Positions 6,584-14,399 of a stretch of DNA of 15,348 nt are shown here, in pieces. How positions within the stretch are numbered: the first letter of the stretch is position 1; every line of letters starts with the position of its first letter. A model generated the notes under the pieces. That model was not told the origin of the DNA. It was given only the letters and a program-made list of their open reading frames with translations, and did no database searches. The translations under genes and the position numbers were made by a program. Origin of the DNA: Coxiellaceae bacterium UBA6002. GTDB lineage: Bacteria > Pseudomonadota > Gammaproteobacteria > UBA6002. The stretch is from assembly GCA_002429595.1 (NCBI GenBank), contig DJAM01000118.1, positions 1 through 15,348 on the forward strand, in the 5' to 3' direction.

Positions 6584-7219
6584 ATGTTAAACACATTAGT
6601 CCCAATGGTAGTGGAACAAACCGCTCGCGGTGAACGAGCATATGATATTTATTCTCGCTTACTCAAAGAGCGCGTTATTTTCTTGGTGGGCGAAATTGAA
6701 CAACATATGGCTAACTTAGTAATTGCCCAGTTGCTTTTTTTAGAAGCAGAAAACCCAGATAAAGATATTAGTCTTTATATTAACTCTCCTGGGGGGGTAG
6801 TAACCGCCGGTCTTGCCATTTACGATACCATTCAATTCATAAAGCCTCACGTGAGTACACTCTGTTTAGGGCATGCTGCTAGCGCTGGGTCTTTAGTCTT
6901 AGCAGCCGGTCAGAAGGGTAAGCGCTATGCCTTACCTCATTCTACGGTCATGATTCATCAAGTGCTTGGTGGCTATCAAGGGCAAGGCACTGACATTCAA
7001 ATCCACGCTAAAGAAACATTACGTGTCTCCGAAATGCTCAATAGTATTTACGCTAAACACACTGGAAAGCCAATAGAGGAAATACGTAAGGATATGGAGC
7101 GTGACTTTTTTATGTCACCACAAGAAGCTGTAGCCTACGGGTTAATCGATCATGTCATCGATACCTGGCAAGCTATTCCAGGTGCCTCGAAATCGTCTAG
7201 TGACGACAACTTGAAGTAA
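6584..7219 (+). CDS. clpP: ATP-dependent Clp protease, proteolytic subunit
   Basis: ClpP is the serine peptidase that forms the double-heptamer chamber used with ClpX (and ClpA). The 211-residue product aligns by eye with E. coli ClpP from its LVPMVIEQ region onward. The catalytic triad is intact: Ser100 in GHAASAGS, His125 in VMIHQVLGG and Asp174 in ERDFFMSP. The Gly-rich segment INSPGGVVTAG (66-76) is also conserved. The pro-segment is very short, starting just before LVPMVVEQTARGER, so little or no processing would be needed. The start directly follows the tig stop, and the AGAGGTG that serves as ribosome site lies inside tig. It forms an operon with tig; clpX follows after 106 bases with its own heat-shock-like promoter. 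Confidence 0.97.
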   Translation: MLNTLVPMVVEQTARGERAYDIYSRLLKERVIFLVGEIEQHMANLVIAQLLFLEAENPDKDISLYINSPGGVVTAGLAIYDTIQFIKPHVSTLCLGHAASAGSLVLAAGQKGKRYALPHSTVMIHQVLGGYQGQGTDIQIHAKETLRVSEMLNSIYAKHTGKPIEEIRKDMERDFFMSPQEAVAYGLIDHVIDTWQAIPGASKSSSDDNLK

Positions 7220-7264
7220 CTAGAATGGCCTCCTATATCTCCATAATTAATTTGTTTATCTATA

Positions 7265-7293
7265 ATTGAAATAAACAACTACTGTCCCCATAT
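7265..7293 (+). promoter_or_regulatory. Sigma-32 (RpoH) heat-shock promoter ahead of clpX
   Basis: ATTGAAA (7265-7271) matches the sigma-32 -35 consensus CTTGAAA at six of seven positions. A 14-base spacer follows, then CCCCATAT (7286-7293), matching the -10 consensus CCCCATnT completely. Transcription would start near 7300, about 25 bases before the clpX ATG. This is a sequence match only, but the spacing, orientation and neighbouring gene all agree. Confidence 0.7.
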
Positions 7294-7325
7294 GAGGTAG
7301 TTAGTATAATTTACGAGGTAGGCTC

Positions 7326-8582
7326 ATGACCGATGAAAATAAGGTTCTCTACTGTTCTTTTTGTGGTAAGAGTCAACATGAAGTCCGTAAGTTAATAGCC
7401 GGACCTTCCGTTTATGTCTGTGACGAGTGTGTTGAACTATGTAACGACATCATTCGGGAAGAAGAACTCACCAAAATTCCTGATTCTCAAACCAAACTGC
7501 CTACTCCTCAAGAAATCGCTAAAGCACTTGATGAGTTTGTAATTGGTCAATCCTTTGCCAAAAAGGCTTTATCGGTTGCCGTTTATAACCACTATAAAAG
7601 AATCCAATCGAATAGCGACGATGATAATGTTGAACTGAGTAAAAGTAATATCTTACTGATTGGTCCGACCGGATCTGGCAAAACGCTGTTAGCAGAAACC
7701 CTAGCTCGCGTTTTAAATGTCCCTTTTGCCATCGCTGATGCTACGACGCTGACCGAAGCGGGTTATGTCGGTGAAGATGTTGAGAATATCATCCAAAAAT
7801 TACTGCAAAAATGCGATTATGACGTTGAAAAAGCGCAAATCGGCATTATATATATAGATGAAATCGATAAAATTTCCCGTAAATCGGATAATCCTTCAAT
7901 CACCCGCGACGTTTCCGGAGAAGGGGTGCAACAGGCTCTTTTGAAGTTAATTGAAGGAACGGTTGCTAGCATTCCGCCCCAGGGTGGTCGTAAGCATCCA
8001 CAACAGGAATTTTTGCAAGTAAACACCAAAAACATTCTGTTTATTGTTGGCGGTGCATTTGCTGACTTGGATCGGATCATTAGATTAAGAACAGAAAAGG
8101 GTGGTATAGGCTTCTCGGCGGAAATCAGAAGTAAAGATGAACGCAAAGTCAGTGAGTTAATTAAGCAAGCAGAGCCCGAAGATTTGATTAAATTTGGGTT
8201 GATCCCCGAGTTTATAGGTCGATTACCGGTGATTGCTACGCTGGATGAATTAGATGAAGAGGCTTTGATCAAAGTATTGACCGAACCTAAGAATGCGCTC
8301 ACCAAGCAATACGCTAAATTATTTGCCATGGAAAAGGTCGATATCGAGTTTAGGGACAGCGCTTTACGCGCTATTGCCAAGAAATCTTTGTCTAGGAAAG
8401 CCGGTGCACGAGGTTTACGATCGATCTTAGAGCATGTATTACTTGATGTGATGTACGATTTACCTTCAATCAAAGGACTAAGTAAAGTTGTAATAGATGA
8501 AGCAGTGATAAATTCAGAATCTGACCCCATATTGATTTATGAGAATAAGGAGCCTTCAAGAGTTGCATCAGATAAAGGTTGA
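7326..8582 (+). CDS. clpX: ATP-dependent Clp protease, ATPase and specificity subunit
   Basis: ClpX is the AAA+ unfoldase that recognises degradation tags and feeds proteins into ClpP. The 418-residue product has the expected order. A four-Cys zinc-binding domain (C10, C13, C32, C35) is followed by Walker A GPTGSGKT (113-120), pore-1 loop GYVG (146-149), Walker B IIYIDEID (174-181) and the pore-2 region around RKH (222-224). The IGF segment (261-263) that docks on ClpP comes next, then the sensor region ending in KAGARGLRSILE. All key residues are present. The ribosome site GAGGT precedes the ATG with good spacing. It is probably transcribed both from the tig-clpP operon and from the sigma-32-like promoter just upstream, and it runs on into lon (37-base gap). 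Confidence 0.98.
   Translation: MTDENKVLYCSFCGKSQHEVRKLIAGPSVYVCDECVELCNDIIREEELTKIPDSQTKLPTPQEIAKALDEFVIGQSFAKKALSVAVYNHYKRIQSNSDDDNVELSKSNILLIGPTGSGKTLLAETLARVLNVPFAIADATTLTEAGYVGEDVENIIQKLLQKCDYDVEKAQIGIIYIDEIDKISRKSDNPSITRDVSGEGVQQALLKLIEGTVASIPPQGGRKHPQQEFLQVNTKNILFIVGGAFADLDRIIRLRTEKGGIGFSAEIRSKDERKVSELIKQAEPEDLIKFGLIPEFIGRLPVIATLDELDEEALIKVLTEPKNALTKQYAKLFAMEKVDIEFRDSALRAIAKKSLSRKAGARGLRSILEHVLLDVMYDLPSIKGLSKVVIDEAVINSESDPILIYENKEPSRVASDKG
8504..8533 (+). promoter_or_regulatory. Weak sigma-32-like promoter inside the end of clpX, ahead of lon
   Basis: CCCCATATT (8525-8533) matches the sigma-32 -10 consensus at eight of nine positions. The -35 candidate AGTGATA (8504-8510, 14-base spacer) fits only four of seven. 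It overlaps the clpX 3' end, about 85 bases before the lon ATG. E. coli lon is known to have its own heat-shock promoter, which makes the position plausible. Confidence 0.35.
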
Positions 8583-8619
8583 TGCCTAAGGCCAAGTTTA
8601 ACAAAGCAAGTAGAGATTT

Positions 8620-11046
8620 ATGAGTAAACAAGGAAATAAAACTGACACTTTAACTATGCCTGTGTTGCCACTACGTGATGTAGTGGTCTATCCACACATG
8701 GTGATTCCTTTGTTCGTGGGAAGGCCAAAATCGATCAAGGCGCTTGATTCGACGATGAACGATGGTAAGCAGATCTTTCTAGTTGCGCAAAAAGATCCGA
8801 GTGTTGACGAACCCTCAATTAATGATTTCTATGAAGTTGGAACAATCTCTACAGTTTTGCAATTGTTAAAATTACCTGATGGCACGGTAAAAGTTTTAGT
8901 AGAAGGTAATCAACGAGCTCGCATTATTCGTTTTATTGAAGAAGAAGAGTATTACGTTGCAGAGCTAGAATTACAAGAAGATTCAAGTTCACCTCAGAAT
9001 GAAGTCGAAATTGTTGTTCGATCTTTACTCATGCAATTCGAACAATATGTGAAACTCAATAAACGTATTCCACCTGAAATTCTAACTTCTTTATCAAGCA
9101 TTGATGATCCTGCGCGTTTAGCAGATACCATCGCGGCGCATGTGCCATTAAAAATTGTTGATAAACAAAAAATTCTTGAAGCGACTTCAATTTTAGAACG
9201 ACTTGAACTCGTTTTATCTTATCTAGAAGCTGAAATGGATTTGCTGCAAATTGAGAAGAAAATTCAAAGTCGCGTTAAAAAGCAAATGGAAAAAAGCCAA
9301 CGCGAATATTATTTGAATGAAAAAATGAAAGCCATTCAAAATGAATTAGGCGACTTAAGTGAAATGGGTCCTGGCAATGACATCGATCAATTAAAAGATA
9401 AAATTGAAAAAGCCGGTATGCCTCAAGAAGCAAAAGACAAAGCACTTGCGGAACTTAATAAGTTGAAGATGATGCCGCCGATGTCCGCTGAAGCAACTGT
9501 GTCTCGTAATTATCTTGACTGGTTGATAGGGGTGCCATGGAAAAAGCGTTCTAAAGTTAGTGAAGATTTATCTAAAGCAGAAAAAATTCTGGAAAAAGAT
9601 CACTACGGTCTTGAAAAAATTAAAGAGCGAATTATTGAATATTTAGCAGTACAACAACGTGCTAAGAAAGTTAAAGGTCCTATTCTGTGCTTAGTTGGAC
9701 CACCTGGTGTCGGTAAAACTTCATTAGGACAATCGATTGCTAATGCAACTGGTCGTGAATTTGTGCGAATGTCATTAGGTGGTATTCGTGATGAAGCGGA
9801 AATTCGTGGCCATCGTAGAACTTACATTGGTTCGATGCCAGGCAAGATCATTCAACGACTAAGTAAAGTCAAAGTCCGTAACCCATTATTTATGTTGGAT
9901 GAAGTTGATAAAATGGCCATGGATTTTAGAGGCGATCCAGCATCTGCATTGTTGGAAGTTCTCGATCCTGAGCAAAACTTCTCTTTCAATGACCATTACC
10001 TTGAAGTTGATTACGATCTTTCTGATGTGATGTTTTTAGCAACAGCGAATTCATTAGATATACCTCCGGCATTACTTGACCGTATGGAAGTCATCAGACT
10101 TGCGGGTTATACCGAAGATGAGAAGATTAATATCGCTACTCGCTACTTAATACCAAAACAACGCACTGCAACTGGCTTAAAACCAGAAGAAATCAACATT
10201 ACTGATCAAGCAGTACGTGAAATTATCCGTCATTACACTCGGGAAGCAGGCGTTCGAGGTCTAGAGCGTGCGATCTCAAAAATTTGTCGTAAAGTGGTTA
10301 AGGATATCTTGCTAAAACCAAATCAAAAGAAACGATTAGTGACTAGCAAGAATATTGAAAAATATCTTGGTGTTAAAAAGTTCCGCTACGGTGAAATTGA
10401 TAAAGAGAATCAAGTTGGTCAAGTCACAGGACTTGCTTGGACTGAATTCGGCGGTGAATTACTTAAGATCGAAGCCGTTGCAATACCAGGTCGTGGTAAA
10501 TCAACCTATACCGGTAGATTAGGCGATGTCATGCAGGAATCTATCCAGGCGGCAATGACTGTGGTACGCAGCCGAGCAAAGATTTTTGGTATTCCGGAAG
10601 ATTTCTTCCATTCTTATGACTTCCATGTGCATGTTCCAGAGGGCGCAACGCCTAAAGATGGACCAAGTGCTGGTATTGGTATGTGTACAGCATTAGTCTC
10701 AACGCTAACCAAAATTCCAGTCAGAGCGGATGTTGCGATGACAGGTGAAATTACCTTGCGTGGTGAAGTATTGCCAATCGGCGGTTTGAAAGAAAAACTC
10801 ATCGCAGCGCTTCGCGGTAGAGTCAAAACTGTCATTATTCCAGCAGAAAATAAAAGAGACTTGAAAGAGATTCCAAGAAATATTACTCAACATTTAGACA
10901 TTCGCCCTGTCCGTTGGATTGATGAAGTCTTGGAATTGGCTTTAGAGAATGTGCCGCAGATGGTGCAAGAAGATCAAGAAGTCTTGATTGTTCATGGTGG
11001 AATGAAGGGTAAGAAAGATAAATCTAAGCAGGAAAGCGCTCACTAA
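8620..11046 (+). CDS. lon: ATP-dependent protease Lon
   Basis: Lon is a cytosolic AAA+ serine protease that removes misfolded and short-lived regulatory proteins. The 808-residue product (E. coli 784) has an N-terminal substrate-binding domain (about 12-205, starting LPVLPLRDVVVYPHMVIP-like) and a coiled-coil linker (210-300). The ATPase domain has Walker A GPPGVGKT (360-367) and Walker B FMLDEVDK (424-431). The protease domain has the catalytic dyad Ser683 in PKDGPSAGIG and Lys726 in GGLKEKLIAALRG. The C-terminus has a lysine-rich tail (KGKKDKSKQESAH) slightly longer than usual. The ribosome site is modest (AGAG, about six bases before ATG). Gene order clpX-lon is standard, but the usual following gene hupB is absent: repeat elements and pmbA come next. 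Confidence 0.98.
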   Translation: MSKQGNKTDTLTMPVLPLRDVVVYPHMVIPLFVGRPKSIKALDSTMNDGKQIFLVAQKDPSVDEPSINDFYEVGTISTVLQLLKLPDGTVKVLVEGNQRARIIRFIEEEEYYVAELELQEDSSSPQNEVEIVVRSLLMQFEQYVKLNKRIPPEILTSLSSIDDPARLADTIAAHVPLKIVDKQKILEATSILERLELVLSYLEAEMDLLQIEKKIQSRVKKQMEKSQREYYLNEKMKAIQNELGDLSEMGPGNDIDQLKDKIEKAGMPQEAKDKALAELNKLKMMPPMSAEATVSRNYLDWLIGVPWKKRSKVSEDLSKAEKILEKDHYGLEKIKERIIEYLAVQQRAKKVKGPILCLVGPPGVGKTSLGQSIANATGREFVRMSLGGIRDEAEIRGHRRTYIGSMPGKIIQRLSKVKVRNPLFMLDEVDKMAMDFRGDPASALLEVLDPEQNFSFNDHYLEVDYDLSDVMFLATANSLDIPPALLDRMEVIRLAGYTEDEKINIATRYLIPKQRTATGLKPEEINITDQAVREIIRHYTREAGVRGLERAISKICRKVVKDILLKPNQKKRLVTSKNIEKYLGVKKFRYGEIDKENQVGQVTGLAWTEFGGELLKIEAVAIPGRGKSTYTGRLGDVMQESIQAAMTVVRSRAKIFGIPEDFFHSYDFHVHVPEGATPKDGPSAGIGMCTALVSTLTKIPVRADVAMTGEITLRGEVLPIGGLKEKLIAALRGRVKTVIIPAENKRDLKEIPRNITQHLDIRPVRWIDEVLELALENVPQMVQEDQEVLIVHGGMKGKKDKSKQESAH

Positions 11047-11103
11047 AATTTCAAATCTCTTATCCTTGCAAAGTGAGAGCAGTTGAGGAGTGATTTTGAA
11101 ACC

Positions 11104-11215
11104 ACCCTCACCCTAACCCTCTCCCGCAAGCGGGAGAGGGGATAAAAAAAGAAATAGAACATAGCATCTTTAATCTCCCTCTCCCCCTAGGGGGAGAGAG
11201 TTGGTGTGAGGGGGA
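11104..11215. repeat. Composite REP/BIME-like element: two GC-rich hairpins in inverted arrangement
   Basis: The first hairpin has 11-bp arms (11117-11127 and 11130-11140) around AA. The second is a 20-base perfect palindrome (11179-11198). The flanks are also related: CCCTCACCCTAACC before the first hairpin is approximately inverted in TTGGTGTGAGGGGG after the second (11201-11214), so the whole unit is an imperfect long inverted repeat. Similar 'CCCTCACCC...CTCTCCC' elements are, from memory, scattered widely in gammaproteobacterial genomes. It fills the lon-pmbA gap together with the palindrome at 11240-11259. No T-runs follow the stems. Confidence 0.75.
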
Positions 11216-11218
11216 TTT

Positions 11219-11224
11219 TATAAT
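11219..11224 (+). promoter_or_regulatory. Possible -10 element for pmbA
   Basis: A perfect TATAAT lies right after the second repeat hairpin and 62 bases before the pmbA ATG. No -35 at 16-18 bases is convincing (GAGAGT), so the promoter call is weak. Confidence 0.3.
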
Positions 11225-11239
11225 TACCTTACTTTAATC

Positions 11240-11259
11240 CTCTCTCGCATGCGAGAGAG
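11240..11259. repeat. 20-bp perfect palindrome upstream of pmbA
   Basis: Arms CTCTCTCGCA and TGCGAGAGAG are perfectly self-complementary with no spacer. It resembles the neighbouring REP-like hairpins in its C/T-rich left arm but has a different core. If transcribed it would form a hairpin in the pmbA leader, 27 bases before the ATG. Confidence 0.6.
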
Positions 11260-11286
11260 ATCCACTGAAAAATCGCTAAGGAAAAT

Positions 11287-12612
11287 ATGAATAAGTTTGA
11301 TGAGGCTCAATATCAGTCCTTTTGTGAATCAGTTTTGGCTAAAGCTAAGCAACAAGGTGCTACCAGTGCTGAAGTGACTGTGAGCCTTGAAAGTGGTTTT
11401 TCTGTGTCATCTCGCTTGGAAGAAGTTGAAACTGTAGAGCATCATAATGATAAAGGTATGGCGATAACCGTATTTTTTGATCAGCGTAGCGGTTCAGTGC
11501 AAAGCTCTGATCTTTCGCCAGAGGCAATTGACCTGAGTATCGAGAAAGCTTGTAATATCGCCAAATATACTAGCCCCGATCCTTATTCAGGATTGGCCGA
11601 GCCGCAGCAATTAGCTTTTAACTATCCTAAAGTTGCTCTTGATTTCCCATGGGACATTAACACAGAGCAAGCGTTGGAACTGGCTATCAAATGCGAACAT
11701 CTAGCGCGTAAAGATCAGCGAATCACTAACTCCGAGGGGGCTCAAGTGAGTAGCCACCGCTCGTTACACGTTTACGCAAACTCAAATGGCTTCGTGGGTT
11801 CTTATCCTGGTAGTCATCATAGCATTCATTGTGTGTTAATCGCGCAGAGCGATGGTCAAATGCATCGTGATTATGAATACACCATGGCCAGAGATGCTAA
11901 TGATTTAATGCCAATCGAACAACTTGCAGAACGGGCTGCCGCTAAAACAGTTCGACGCTTAGGAGCTAAGCGGTTGAAAACTCGTTCGGCACCTGTCATA
12001 TTCAATCCTGAAATGGCGAAAAGTCTCATCGGAAATTTAGTCTCGGCCATGAGCGGTGGTAGTATTTATCGTAAATCTTCGTTTTTGGTCGATCACTTAG
12101 GAAAACAAATTCTGCCAGAACATCTCAATTTAATCCAAAATCCTCATCTAGCTAAAGGAATAGCCAGCGCTCCCTTTGATAATGAAGGGGTCATGACCAA
12201 ATCATTAGAATTTATTAGCAACGGCATCTTAACCAATTATTTTCTAAGCAGTTACTCTGCAAGAAAGCTAGGATTAGAAAGCACAGGCAATGCCGGTGGC
12301 ATTTATAATCTCATTTTGTCTTCGAACGGAAAATCTTTGAAAGACTTGTTAACTGAAATGGGTGCTGGTCTCTTAGTCACCGAATTAATCGGTCAGGGTG
12401 TAAATATCGTTACCGGTGATTACTCCCGGGGAGCGTTTGGCTACTGGGTAGAAAATGGTGAAATTCAGTTTCCTGTCAATGAAGTCACTATTGCTGGTAA
12501 TTTGCGTGATATTTTCAAAAATATCATAGGTGTTGCGAATGATGTGGATCGTCGTAGTAAGATCCAAACCGGTTCGTTGCTGGTTGGTGAGATGATGATC
12601 GCTGGGGAGTAG
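11287..12612 (+). CDS. pmbA: TldE/PmbA subunit of the TldD-TldE metalloprotease
   Basis: TldE pairs with TldD to form a hollow heterodimeric peptidase that trims peptides such as microcin B17 precursor and, in some bacteria, the CcdA antitoxin. The 441-residue length fits PmbA (about 450). The N-terminal half carries the TldD/E fold (ATSAEVTVSLESGFSVSSR; VETVEHHNDKGMAITVFFD). The C-terminus has the hallmark VTGDYSRGAFGYWVENGEI (375-393) and ends in a SLLVGEMMIAGE segment like the family. No HExxxH zinc motif is present, as expected for TldE and unlike TldD. AAGGA lies five bases before the ATG. It stands alone between repeat elements and a convergent gene; tldD is not in the window, which is also usual in enterics. 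Confidence 0.95.
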   Translation: MNKFDEAQYQSFCESVLAKAKQQGATSAEVTVSLESGFSVSSRLEEVETVEHHNDKGMAITVFFDQRSGSVQSSDLSPEAIDLSIEKACNIAKYTSPDPYSGLAEPQQLAFNYPKVALDFPWDINTEQALELAIKCEHLARKDQRITNSEGAQVSSHRSLHVYANSNGFVGSYPGSHHSIHCVLIAQSDGQMHRDYEYTMARDANDLMPIEQLAERAAAKTVRRLGAKRLKTRSAPVIFNPEMAKSLIGNLVSAMSGGSIYRKSSFLVDHLGKQILPEHLNLIQNPHLAKGIASAPFDNEGVMTKSLEFISNGILTNYFLSSYSARKLGLESTGNAGGIYNLILSSNGKSLKDLLTEMGAGLLVTELIGQGVNIVTGDYSRGAFGYWVENGEIQFPVNEVTIAGNLRDIFKNIIGVANDVDRRSKIQTGSLLVGEMMIAGE

Positions 12613-12643
12613 GTTTTTTGGGTGCCTCTTCACTTTTTTTTCT

Positions 12644-12662
12644 CCCTCTCCCGCAAGCGGGA
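12644..12662. repeat. Partial copy of the REP-like hairpin after pmbA
   Basis: Nineteen bases are identical to 11117-11135, including the core TCCCGCAAGCGGGA, after which the copy breaks off. It lies between the convergent genes pmbA and the 444-residue membrane protein. A T8 run comes before, not after, the hairpin on the + strand, so it does not form a regular terminator for pmbA. Confidence 0.7.
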
Positions 12663-12679
12663 ACAATAGCAGAAGAAGG

Positions 12680-14014
12680 TTAAGGAACAGCTAGTGCTTT
12701 GGATTCTACAGCATGTGCAGTTCGACCAAGATCCCTTCGTTGAGTTTGACGTTCATGAAAATCAGCCGCATAGCGGTTAGCCACTCTTGAGGAAGGTGCT
12801 GCAGCACGCGCTTCTGCGCCATTGAAGCTTCTATTTACGGGTTCTATAGGCTCAACTCCCGCTCTAATTCTTAACCGATGAAGCTCTTCATCCTGAGCAA
12901 AAAATCTTTCCTTGCCTCTGATAGAGCCTAATACATTGCCTCTGATCCGAGCAATCGCAGTATTTTTCTCAGTAAGTTCTTCAATCGCTCTAGCAGGTGT
13001 TCCCCAGCAGCGGTTGATAAATTTATCGATCTGCTTTTTTCCAATAGTAGCGTAAAGAGCGGCTGCTGCTACAAAACAGATCGCCATGACACCAAGAGTA
13101 ATCCCTAATCCCAAGGGTCCGGTTGCTGCTGCAGTTCCAATGATTAACGGCAGTAAGGTTGGCATACACGCCTGCGCACCCAAAGCGCCTAACGTGCCGC
13201 AAACTGTAGCCGCAAGGCCGAGCGTAATCATCCCTGTGACCTTTTTAAAAGTGGAAGGATTGTCACGAGCATCTTTGGCTTGGTTAACTTTACTTTGAAA
13301 AGTATCGTGTACGACGCTCAAACGCTGATATCTAGTTTTCAGATCATCAAATTCTTCACGTGAGATATCTGGATTGGTCATTTGAGATTCAACAAGCTCG
13401 AAGGATTGTTGCAGAAATACGGCTTGGTCAGCGTAGAGTTTGAAGGTCACACTCACGTCAAAAATACGAATACCAACCGCTTTAGCGACATTGTCTAATT
13501 CTAGGGCATAGAAAGTTAATACACATAGAACAGCAAAGGCTACTTGAATTGGAATAAGAATCAGATTGGATAAATGGGTGACTTTAGAGACGATACTGAG
13601 TACTGATTGCATGATCGAGGCACTATCCACGGCTGCAATAAAAGTGCCTAGTAGTGCGATCATTAAAAATAGGCCCATTTGAAAAAGAGTACCCTTGGAC
13701 TTCTCAGGTTTGGGCATTGGCGGTGGCGCTAAACGATAATCCGCACTAATAGAGTCGCGCATAAGGGTGAATAGAGTTCTGTTAAGCTCCTCTAATAGTG
13801 TTCTTTTTTTTATTCTGCTGAAGTAGCCAACACAGCGTTCCGAATTAATAAGAGCGTAAAGCTCACAAAGTTGTTGGAACTGATGGCGAGTATTAGCGTA
13901 GGATAGACAATTGTCAAACTTGTTATTGAGCTCGCTGTAGAGCACTGAGTCTGGATTAAGATGTGCTAGAATGTCATCCCTTTGCTTCGAAAAATCTTCT
14001 ATGGGAAATGCCAT
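12680..14014 (-). CDS. Hypothetical membrane protein with central helical region
   Basis: A 444-residue protein, not recognised. The N-terminal 105 residues are soluble and helical, ending in a Pro-rich segment (APPPMPKPEK, 96-105). Two hydrophobic helices (about 110-128 and 150-171) are followed by about 85 mostly polar residues that look coiled-coil-like (190-250; FDDLKTRYQRLSVVHDTFQ). A second hydrophobic block (about 261-324) is very rich in Gly and Ala. The tail of about 120 residues is basic and Ala/Arg-rich. There is no signal peptide. The ATG follows a G-rich ribosome site (GAGGGGGG) by eight bases. Paired Gly/Ala-rich hydrophobic hairpins with long polar ends resemble host-membrane-inserted proteins of intracellular bacteria, but function cannot be assigned. 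It lies downstream of the PTS genes but is separated from HPr by 86 bases. Confidence 0.75.
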   Translation of the reverse strand: MAFPIEDFSKQRDDILAHLNPDSVLYSELNNKFDNCLSYANTRHQFQQLCELYALINSERCVGYFSRIKKRTLLEELNRTLFTLMRDSISADYRLAPPPMPKPEKSKGTLFQMGLFLMIALLGTFIAAVDSASIMQSVLSIVSKVTHLSNLILIPIQVAFAVLCVLTFYALELDNVAKAVGIRIFDVSVTFKLYADQAVFLQQSFELVESQMTNPDISREEFDDLKTRYQRLSVVHDTFQSKVNQAKDARDNPSTFKKVTGMITLGLAATVCGTLGALGAQACMPTLLPLIIGTAAATGPLGLGITLGVMAICFVAAAALYATIGKKQIDKFINRCWGTPARAIEELTEKNTAIARIRGNVLGSIRGKERFFAQDEELHRLRIRAGVEPIEPVNRSFNGAEARAAAPSSRVANRYAADFHERQTQRRDLGRTAHAVESKALAVP

Positions 14015-14100
14015 TAAAGACCCCCCCTCTCAATAAAAAATGTGATAATAACACATATTTTAACAGAGATTTGCCTATAAATCATCATCCGTAAAAACTG

Positions 14101-14376
14101 CTACTCACTTTCACCGAATTTGTTGTTGATGAGATCTGATAGAGCTTGCATTGTCTCTTCTTGATCTTCTCCTTCAACCACTAATTCAATTTCAGTACCG
14201 CGGCTCGCGGCTAGCATCATCACGCCCATAATACTCTTGCCATTAACGACTTTATCGCCTCGTATGAGTTTGCTTTCACTTGCATAGCGGCTAGCTAAAT
14301 GAACTAATTTAGCAGCGGCACGAGCATGAAGCCCAAGTTTGTTGACGATAACAATTTTTTTCTTAATCACAAGCAC
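14101..14376 (-). CDS. ptsH: Phosphocarrier protein HPr
   Basis: HPr passes phosphate from enzyme I to EIIA proteins in the cytosol. The 91-residue product has His17 in the active-site motif NKLGLHARAAAKLV and the regulatory serine Ser48 in VNGKSIMGVMMLA, the site used by HPr kinase. The start is GTG: the only candidates are GTG 14374-14376 and a second GTG two codons in. A weak CGGA precedes the first by several bases, so either could be used. The gene is last in the hprK-EIIA-HPr operon, 23 bases after the EIIA stop. No enzyme I or permease gene is in view, so a regulatory rather than transport role is inferred. Confidence 0.93.
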   Translation of the reverse strand: MLVIKKKIVIVNKLGLHARAAAKLVHLASRYASESKLIRGDKVVNGKSIMGVMMLAASRGTEIELVVEGEDQEETMQALSDLINNKFGESE

Positions 14377-14399
14377 ATTTTCCGTAATTTGGTAGGTGG

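Noticed and set aside
7305..7310. TATAAT just before clpX as a sigma-70 -10 box
   Set aside because: Its start site would fall near 7316, inside or after the GAGGT ribosome site, and the -35 position (CTGTCC) is poor. The sigma-32-like promoter explains the region better.
7817..8530. Long open frame on the minus strand inside clpX
   Set aside because: It lies antisense to highly conserved ClpX coding sequence and its translation is Ser/Ile-rich with no recognisable domain; it is a shadow of the codon usage.
11104..11259. Repeat cluster as a CRISPR array
   Set aside because: Units are palindromic, of unequal sequence and spacing, with no uniform spacers and no cas genes nearby.
12634..12662. 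T8 run plus hairpin as a pmbA terminator
   Set aside because: The T-run precedes the hairpin on the + strand, and on the - strand the hairpin is followed by an A-run, so the order is wrong for both genes.
12385..12666. Minus-strand open frame over the end of pmbA
   Set aside because: It overlaps the conserved TldE C-terminus and begins inside a repeat element, with no credible product.
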